A stretch of 64,000 bases of DNA from QHCE01 sp038260095 (GTDB lineage Bacteria > Actinomycetota > Actinomycetes > Mycobacteriales > QHCE01): positions 1 through 64,000 of the forward strand of contig JBBSOC010000004.1 in the NCBI GenBank assembly GCA_038260095.1, given 5' to 3'. Below the pieces are notes generated by a model that did no database searches, was not told where the DNA came from, and saw only the letters and a program-made list of their open reading frames with translations. Positions 60,769 to 64,000 of the stretch are shown here, in pieces; within the stretch, counting starts at the first letter, position 1, and each line of letters begins with the position of its first letter. The position numbers and the translations under genes were made by a program.

Positions 60769-61545
60769 CTAGGTGGAAAGCAATCGGCGCAGTAGCGCGA
60801 TGTCGGCAGATTGAGCGGTGGCGCCTCCGGGTGTTTCCACAATCACTGGTGCGTCTGCGGCTGCGACTACGGCGCGCAACAGATCTATTTCAATCTGGCC
60901 GTTTCCCAGATTGTCGTGTCGGTCTCTGCCTGAGTTGAAGCCATCCTTGGAGTCGTTGGCATGTACCAAGTCAATTTTCCCGGTGATGGCCTTCATTCTG
61001 TCGACGACAGTGAGTAGGTCTTCACCTCCGGCATGCGCATGGCAGATGTCCAGACACACCCCTGGTTCATACTCGAAAACGGCGTCCCACAATTGGGCGA
61101 AACGGTCCAGATTACGAGCCATCGCGTTCTTTCCGCCGGCTGTGTTCTCGATCAAAATCCGAGTAGCGAAACCACCCTCACGCTCAGCGTAAGCAAATGT
61201 TTTGCGCCAATTTTCCACGCCCAGCTCGGGATCTTCGTCTACTGGAAGATGTCCGCCATGCACGACTAGGCCGAGTGCTCCAACAGCTTTTGCCGCCTCG
61301 GCGTAGGCACCGAGTAGCCCTCGGGAGGGCACTCGAACCTTGTTATTCGTCGTGGCCACGTTAATCACATAGGGAGCGTGGATAACCACGGCTACGTCGC
61401 TATGAGCAAACTCGTTAGCGTCTGCGCGAGGTGCCGGTTTACTCCAGCTTTGCGGATTACTCAGAAAAAACTGCACAATATCTGCGCCACGGGCTGTCGC
61501 TTCAGCTAGTGGTTCCGTAGAACTAACATGGGCACCTATACGCAT
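60769..61545 (-). CDS. nfo: endonuclease IV (deoxyribonuclease IV)
   Basis: A 258-residue AP endonuclease with three zinc ions on a TIM barrel. ATG at 61545 gives MRIGAHVSSTEPLAEA; the frame continues upstream but that part is antisense to a secreted-protein gene and is not family-like. Zinc-binding signatures are VIHAPYVINVAT, VVHGGHLP, ILIENTAG, GVCLDICHAHAGGEDL and VHANDSKDGFNSGRDRHDN. No Shine-Dalgarno precedes the start, while TAGCCT lies 7 nt upstream, so it may be leaderless. Confidence 0.93.
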   Translation of the reverse strand: MRIGAHVSSTEPLAEATARGADIVQFFLSNPQSWSKPAPRADANEFAHSDVAVVIHAPYVINVATTNNKVRVPSRGLLGAYAEAAKAVGALGLVVHGGHLPVDEDPELGVENWRKTFAYAEREGGFATRILIENTAGGKNAMARNLDRFAQLWDAVFEYEPGVCLDICHAHAGGEDLLTVVDRMKAITGKIDLVHANDSKDGFNSGRDRHDNLGNGQIEIDLLRAVVAAADAPVIVETPGGATAQSADIALLRRLLST

Positions 61546-61636
61546 GTAGCGTAGGCTACGGCCTATTGCAGTACTCGCCAGAACGTGGGGGTTTGGGTTT
61601 TCGCCAGTTTGTGGATGTCTACGGAAAGAGATGTAG

Positions 61637-62506
61637 GTGTTTAACCGAGCTACCGGCGCATGCCAGCACCCTCGCCGGTATGCGGCTGCGCGCGGCATCA
61701 TGAACGCGCTGTTTGCAATTTCGGTGCTTACACTCGTTCTGGTAGTCCCCGCGGCCAGCCGCTCGGCATCCGCCACACAAGCCCAGTACCCAGCCTCGGT
61801 GACGATGAATTTCGATGGCGCGGTGAACCTTCTCGGATTGCTCAGCAGTCTCACCGTTTCACCGAATGAGGTCAGCGTTCGCGCAGCTGGGTCTGTGCGG
61901 TTCGTTAATAACAGCTCCGTAGACCTCGCGCTTTCGGTGGCGGGGCGGTCTACGTCGCTGTCCGCGGGTGCTGCTCGTAGTTTTGGCTTTCCCGGAGCCA
62001 ACAGTGCCCAGCGAATCACGGTCTCGGTGACGCCGATTAACGGTGCTGTGGTGGGTAGCGCGCCGCGCGGTAGCGGCACTGTCCTTGTGGCGGCAACCTC
62101 CTCCTTACAGCCTACGACTGATACGGAAGGCGATGGGCAGCCCACTGGGTCCGCCCCCGTCGAGTTGGATACATCCACCGTGACAAAGGCGGCGCAGGCG
62201 CAACCCACTAGGGCGCCTAGTGCCACAACCGGCCCGAGTGCTCAGCTCGGTGGCCCTGATGGCTTGGGCTCGCAAAGGCCGGGTAAGGCTCCGGTTCCTG
62301 CGGCGCTGGGTACTTCCCAACAGTCCAGCCACGCTACTACGAGAAACCGGCATTCTGCTCCCGAACAGGTCAGCACAGTCTCTGCTCTAACCCAGAACAG
62401 GCAGGTAGGTTTGCTGATTCTGATCGCAGGAGTACTCCTAGCCGGCGTTACCAGCGCGGTGATTCGCGTGATCTTCGCGCGTCGGGATCCGTCGGTTCGT
62501 GCGTAA
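61637..62506 (+). CDS. secreted or surface-anchored protein of unknown function
   Basis: A 289-residue protein. GTG at 61637 has GGAAAGAG upstream; ATG at 61700 (MNALFAISVLTLVLVVP) is an alternative. A signal peptide with hydrophobic core at about 23-38 ends near SASA. A beta-rich domain of about 90 residues follows (FVNNSSVDLALSVAGRSTSL), like cupredoxin or DUF11-type sandwich segments, then a Thr/Ser/Pro/Gln linker and a C-terminal helix (about 260-282) with basic FARRD tail. The layout resembles a membrane-tethered wall protein. I do not recognise the family. Confidence 0.6.
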   Translation: MFNRATGACQHPRRYAAARGIMNALFAISVLTLVLVVPAASRSASATQAQYPASVTMNFDGAVNLLGLLSSLTVSPNEVSVRAAGSVRFVNNSSVDLALSVAGRSTSLSAGAARSFGFPGANSAQRITVSVTPINGAVVGSAPRGSGTVLVAATSSLQPTTDTEGDGQPTGSAPVELDTSTVTKAAQAQPTRAPSATTGPSAQLGGPDGLGSQRPGKAPVPAALGTSQQSSHATTRNRHSAPEQVSTVSALTQNRQVGLLILIAGVLLAGVTSAVIRVIFARRDPSVRA

Positions 62507-62577
62507 CGCGGCATACTAGGCCGGTCGCTCCGCCTGTCAGCGCAGCTACGCCGTGCTGTTAAGCTGCTCTACGTATT

Positions 62578-62606
62578 TCTTATAGAGAAGTATCTCTTAT
62601 AGAGAA
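62578..62606. repeat. tandem 12-bp repeat upstream of rpsF
   Basis: TCTTATAGAGAA occurs at 62578-62589 and 62595-62606, 17 bp apart. Each copy contains a -10-like TATAGA. This may be a promoter region or a paired operator for the ribosomal-protein operon. Confidence 0.45.
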
Positions 62607-62640
62607 CGCGATACATACGTCGCTCGGCGGCGGCCCTCTT

Positions 62641-62659
62641 GTCACGGATCTTCCGTGAC
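62641..62659 (+). promoter_or_regulatory. rpsF leader hairpin
   Basis: GTCACGGA-TCT-TCCGTGAC forms a perfect 8-bp stem with a 3-nt loop, 13 nt before the rpsF ribosome binding site. S6:S18 complexes regulate this operon in several bacteria through leader hairpins; whether this one fits that motif is inference. Confidence 0.4.
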
Positions 62660-62685
62660 CGCATTAGTCCATGGGAGGTGGGGTT

Positions 62686-62982
62686 GTGTCTTTACGTCAT
62701 TATGAGGTCATGGTGATCCTCGATCCAGAGTTGGAATCGAACACCATCGAGCCCTCACTCAAGAGCTTTCTTACTGTGATCGACGATTCCGGCGGTGCTG
62801 TGGACAGCATCGACATCTGGGGACGGCGTCGGCTGGCTTACGAGATCAGTAAAAAATACGAAGGCATCTACGCAGTGATGCAGTTAAAAGCAGAGCCGGC
62901 GGCGGTGAGCGAGCTAGATCGTCAGCTGAAGCTCAACGAGTCGGTCCTGCGCACCAAGGTCATCCGTCCCGACCAGCGGTAA
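62686..62982 (+). CDS. rpsF: 30S ribosomal protein S6
   Basis: A 98-residue S6. GTG at 62686 is chosen because it gives SLRHYEVMVILDPELESN after the initiator and GGGAGG lies 8 nt upstream; an in-frame ATG at 62671 overlaps that ribosome binding site. Family segments IDIWGRRRLAYEISKKYEG are present. First gene of rpsF-ssb-rpsR-rplI. Confidence 0.95.
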   Translation: MSLRHYEVMVILDPELESNTIEPSLKSFLTVIDDSGGAVDSIDIWGRRRLAYEISKKYEGIYAVMQLKAEPAAVSELDRQLKLNESVLRTKVIRPDQR

Positions 62983-63007
62983 ACAGTGAGATAGACAGGG
63001 AGCGTCC

Positions 63008-63487
63008 ATGGCAGGCGACACAGGTATCACCCTGGTAGGCAATCTCGTAGACGACCCAGAGCTTCGCTTTACTACCAGCGGAGCCGCGGTGGCAAAATTC
63101 CGAATTGCTTCCACCCCCCGAACGTTCGACCGGCAAGCCAATGAGTGGAAAGACGGCGAAGCGCTGTTTCTTACCTGCAACATTTGGCGCCAGGCGGCCG
63201 AGAACGTGGCGGAGTCGCTACAACGCGGCGCTCGAGTTATTGTGCATGGTCGGCTGAAACAGCGATCCTATGAGACCCGTGAGGGCGAAAAGCGCACAGT
63301 ATATGAAGTCGAGGTCGACGAAGTTGGCCCTTCGTTGCGTAACGCAACTGCAAAAATCAACAAGACCAGTCGCAGTGGTGGCAGTTTCGGTGGAGGCTCG
63401 ACCGGGGGAGATGACCCTTGGGCGTCAGCCACCCCGTCCCCCAATGGCGACGGCGCCCCCGCGGCCTCCGATGAGCCGCCTTTTTAA
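63008..63487 (+). CDS. ssb: single-stranded DNA-binding protein
   Basis: A 159-residue SSB with an OB fold (ITLVGNLVDDPELRFTTSG, LTCNIWRQAAENVAESL, RVIVHGRLKQRSYETREGEK), a Gly/Ser-rich linker and the acidic protein-binding tip DEPPF. ATG at 63008 has AGGGAG upstream. It lies between rpsF and rpsR, as usual. Confidence 0.97.
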   Translation: MAGDTGITLVGNLVDDPELRFTTSGAAVAKFRIASTPRTFDRQANEWKDGEALFLTCNIWRQAAENVAESLQRGARVIVHGRLKQRSYETREGEKRTVYEVEVDEVGPSLRNATAKINKTSRSGGSFGGGSTGGDDPWASATPSPNGDGAPAASDEPPF

Positions 63488-63551
63488 GGACTAGCACTAC
63501 AGCTTTTACAACTGATACACAGCAACGCCCTATTACAGAAGCGAGTTTGAC

Positions 63552-63806
63552 GTGAGTGCGAAGACAGCTCCGAAGACTGAGAAGCGCAAGCCGATCAAGA
63601 AGAAAGCCAACCCGTTGGATGCGGCTGAAATTTCCTATATCGACTGGAAAGACACCAACCTGCTGCGTAAGTTCATCTCCGACCGGGGCAAGATCCGTGC
63701 CCGTAGGGTCACCGGGGTGAGTAATCAACAGCAGCGTCAGATTGCTACAGCGATCAAAAACGCGCGTGAGATGGCTCTACTGGCATACACGAACGTGCCC
63801 CGTTAG
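63552..63806 (+). CDS. rpsR: 30S ribosomal protein S18, cysteine-free form
   Basis: An 84-residue S18 with core YIDWKDTNLLRKFISDRGKI and RARRVTGVSNQQQRQIA. It has no cysteines, whereas zinc-binding S18 paralogues carry a CxxC near residue 20 and another Cys in the VTGNC region. It therefore belongs to the zinc-independent type although it lies in the main rpsF-ssb-rpsR-rplI operon. GTG start. The TAG stop (63804-63806) overlaps the terminal repeat of element D. Confidence 0.95.
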   Translation: MSAKTAPKTEKRKPIKKKANPLDAAEISYIDWKDTNLLRKFISDRGKIRARRVTGVSNQQQRQIATAIKNAREMALLAYTNVPR

Positions 63807-63908
63807 AGCGTGTGCCAAAAAGCCCCTGCCTGTGTTCTCATCGCCTTGCCTACCTTCGTAGGCGGCGGCTCCTGCGGCCTTGGCAGATGACTTTTTGGCA
63901 CACGCTCT
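63805..63908. repeat. 104-bp element D with perfect 18-bp terminal inverted repeats
   Basis: Left end AGAGCGTGTGCCAAAAAG (63805-63822) is matched perfectly in inverse at 63891-63908. Inside there is a GCCTAC-CTTC-GTAGGC hairpin (63848-63863) and the string CGCCTTGCC shared with element A. It lies between rpsR and rplI within the operon and could fold into a long RNA stem. It has no coding capacity. Confidence 0.85.
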
Positions 63909-63956
63909 TAGCCGCGGTAATTTAAGAATGTGTCCGCACGAATTTGAGGAATAAAC

Positions 63957-64000
63957 GTGAAGGTCATCCTTACGCATGAAGTCACCGGCCTGGGTCTTGC
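63957..64000 (+). CDS. rplI: 50S ribosomal protein L9, N-terminal start only
   Basis: GTG at 63957 opens MKVILTHEVTGLGL before the window ends; this is the conserved L9 start (MKVILxxxVxxLG). GAGG lies upstream (63945-63949). It is the expected last gene of the S6 operon, separated from rpsR by 150 nt that are mostly element D. Confidence 0.9.
   Translation, partial: MKVILTHEVTGLGL

Noticed and set aside
60769..62226. A 485-codon minus-strand frame fused to endonuclease IV
   Set aside because: The N-terminal 227 codons are antisense to a secreted-protein gene and have no family-like sequence; the real start is ATG at 61545.
63777..63977. Minus-strand frame across element D
   Set aside because: It consists mostly of the inverted-repeat element and has no gene features.
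1..64000. CRISPR arrays, rRNA genes, complete insertion sequences or prophage genes
   Set aside because: No regularly spaced repeats with unique spacers, no rRNA-like sequence and no transposase or phage frames were seen; the repeats found are short and non-coding.

Overview
The window is an actinobacterial replication-origin region, most probably from the order Mycobacteriales (Corynebacteriales). Base composition is moderate, somewhat above half G+C by eye. Gene content and order match the origin regions of Mycobacterium and Corynebacterium: pstP-rodA-pbpA-pknB, crgA, gyrA-gyrB, dciA-recF-gnd-dnaN-dnaA, rpmH-rnpA-yidD-yidC-jag-rsmG-parA-parB, cwlM-trxA-trxB, murJ-mutT-pcnA and rpsF-ssb-rpsR-rplI. 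Having ino1/ponA/rpsF on the same side of oriC as pcnA is closer to Corynebacterium than to M. tuberculosis. The compact layout and missing paralogues (one Ser/Thr kinase instead of two) suggest a modest-sized genome. The species cannot be named from sequence alone.

Layout. 1-5.3 kb: end of a pseudaminic-acid-type sugar operon (pseG, pseH), a Fpg/Nei DNA glycosylase with an in-frame amber codon in its zinc finger, an unknown membrane protein, argS and tRNA-Leu. 5.5-16 kb: the growth and division signalling operon fhaA-fhaB-pstP-rodA-pbpA-pknB, then on the other strand pabA, a 51-residue membrane protein and a class E sortase, then crgA. 16-18.7 kb: rhomboid protease, cyclophilin and a Lys/Ala-rich membrane protein. 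18.7-23.9 kb: a leucine-catabolism operon (biotin carboxylase, HMG-CoA lyase, carboxyltransferase, acyl-CoA dehydrogenase). 24-28.5 kb: an amidase/Nudix/unknown operon, a decayed accessory patch, tRNA-Ala, DLW-39 and tRNA-Ile. 28.5-41 kb: DUF3566, gyrA, gyrB, a Prim-Pol-like gene, dciA, recF, gnd, dnaN, oriC and dnaA. 41-47 kb: ribosomal and membrane-insertion genes and parAB with two parS sites inside parA. 47-55 kb: cwlM, thioredoxin system, a pseudokinase, murJ, mutT and pcnA. 55-64 kb: Nudix, ino1, PadR regulator, DUF5318, class A PBP, endonuclease IV, a secreted protein, rpsF-ssb-rpsR and the start of rplI.

Functionally, most of the window couples replication start (DnaA, DnaN, RecF, gyrase, ParABS) to envelope growth (RodA, PbpA, PonA, PknB/PstP/Fha signalling, CwlM, MurJ, CrgA, YidC). 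Genes on both sides run mainly away from oriC (about 39.1-39.5 kb).

The main non-standard signals are: the amber codon in the glycosylase followed by conserved downstream coding sequence; two 183-bp elements with terminal inverted repeats plus two possibly related palindromic elements, two of which overlap the stop codon of the upstream gene; a 44-bp palindrome built around a parS site; a palindromic pair of consensus DnaA boxes about 23 kb from oriC; a biotin carboxylase without a carrier domain; and a probable leaderless promoter next to a PadR-type operator.
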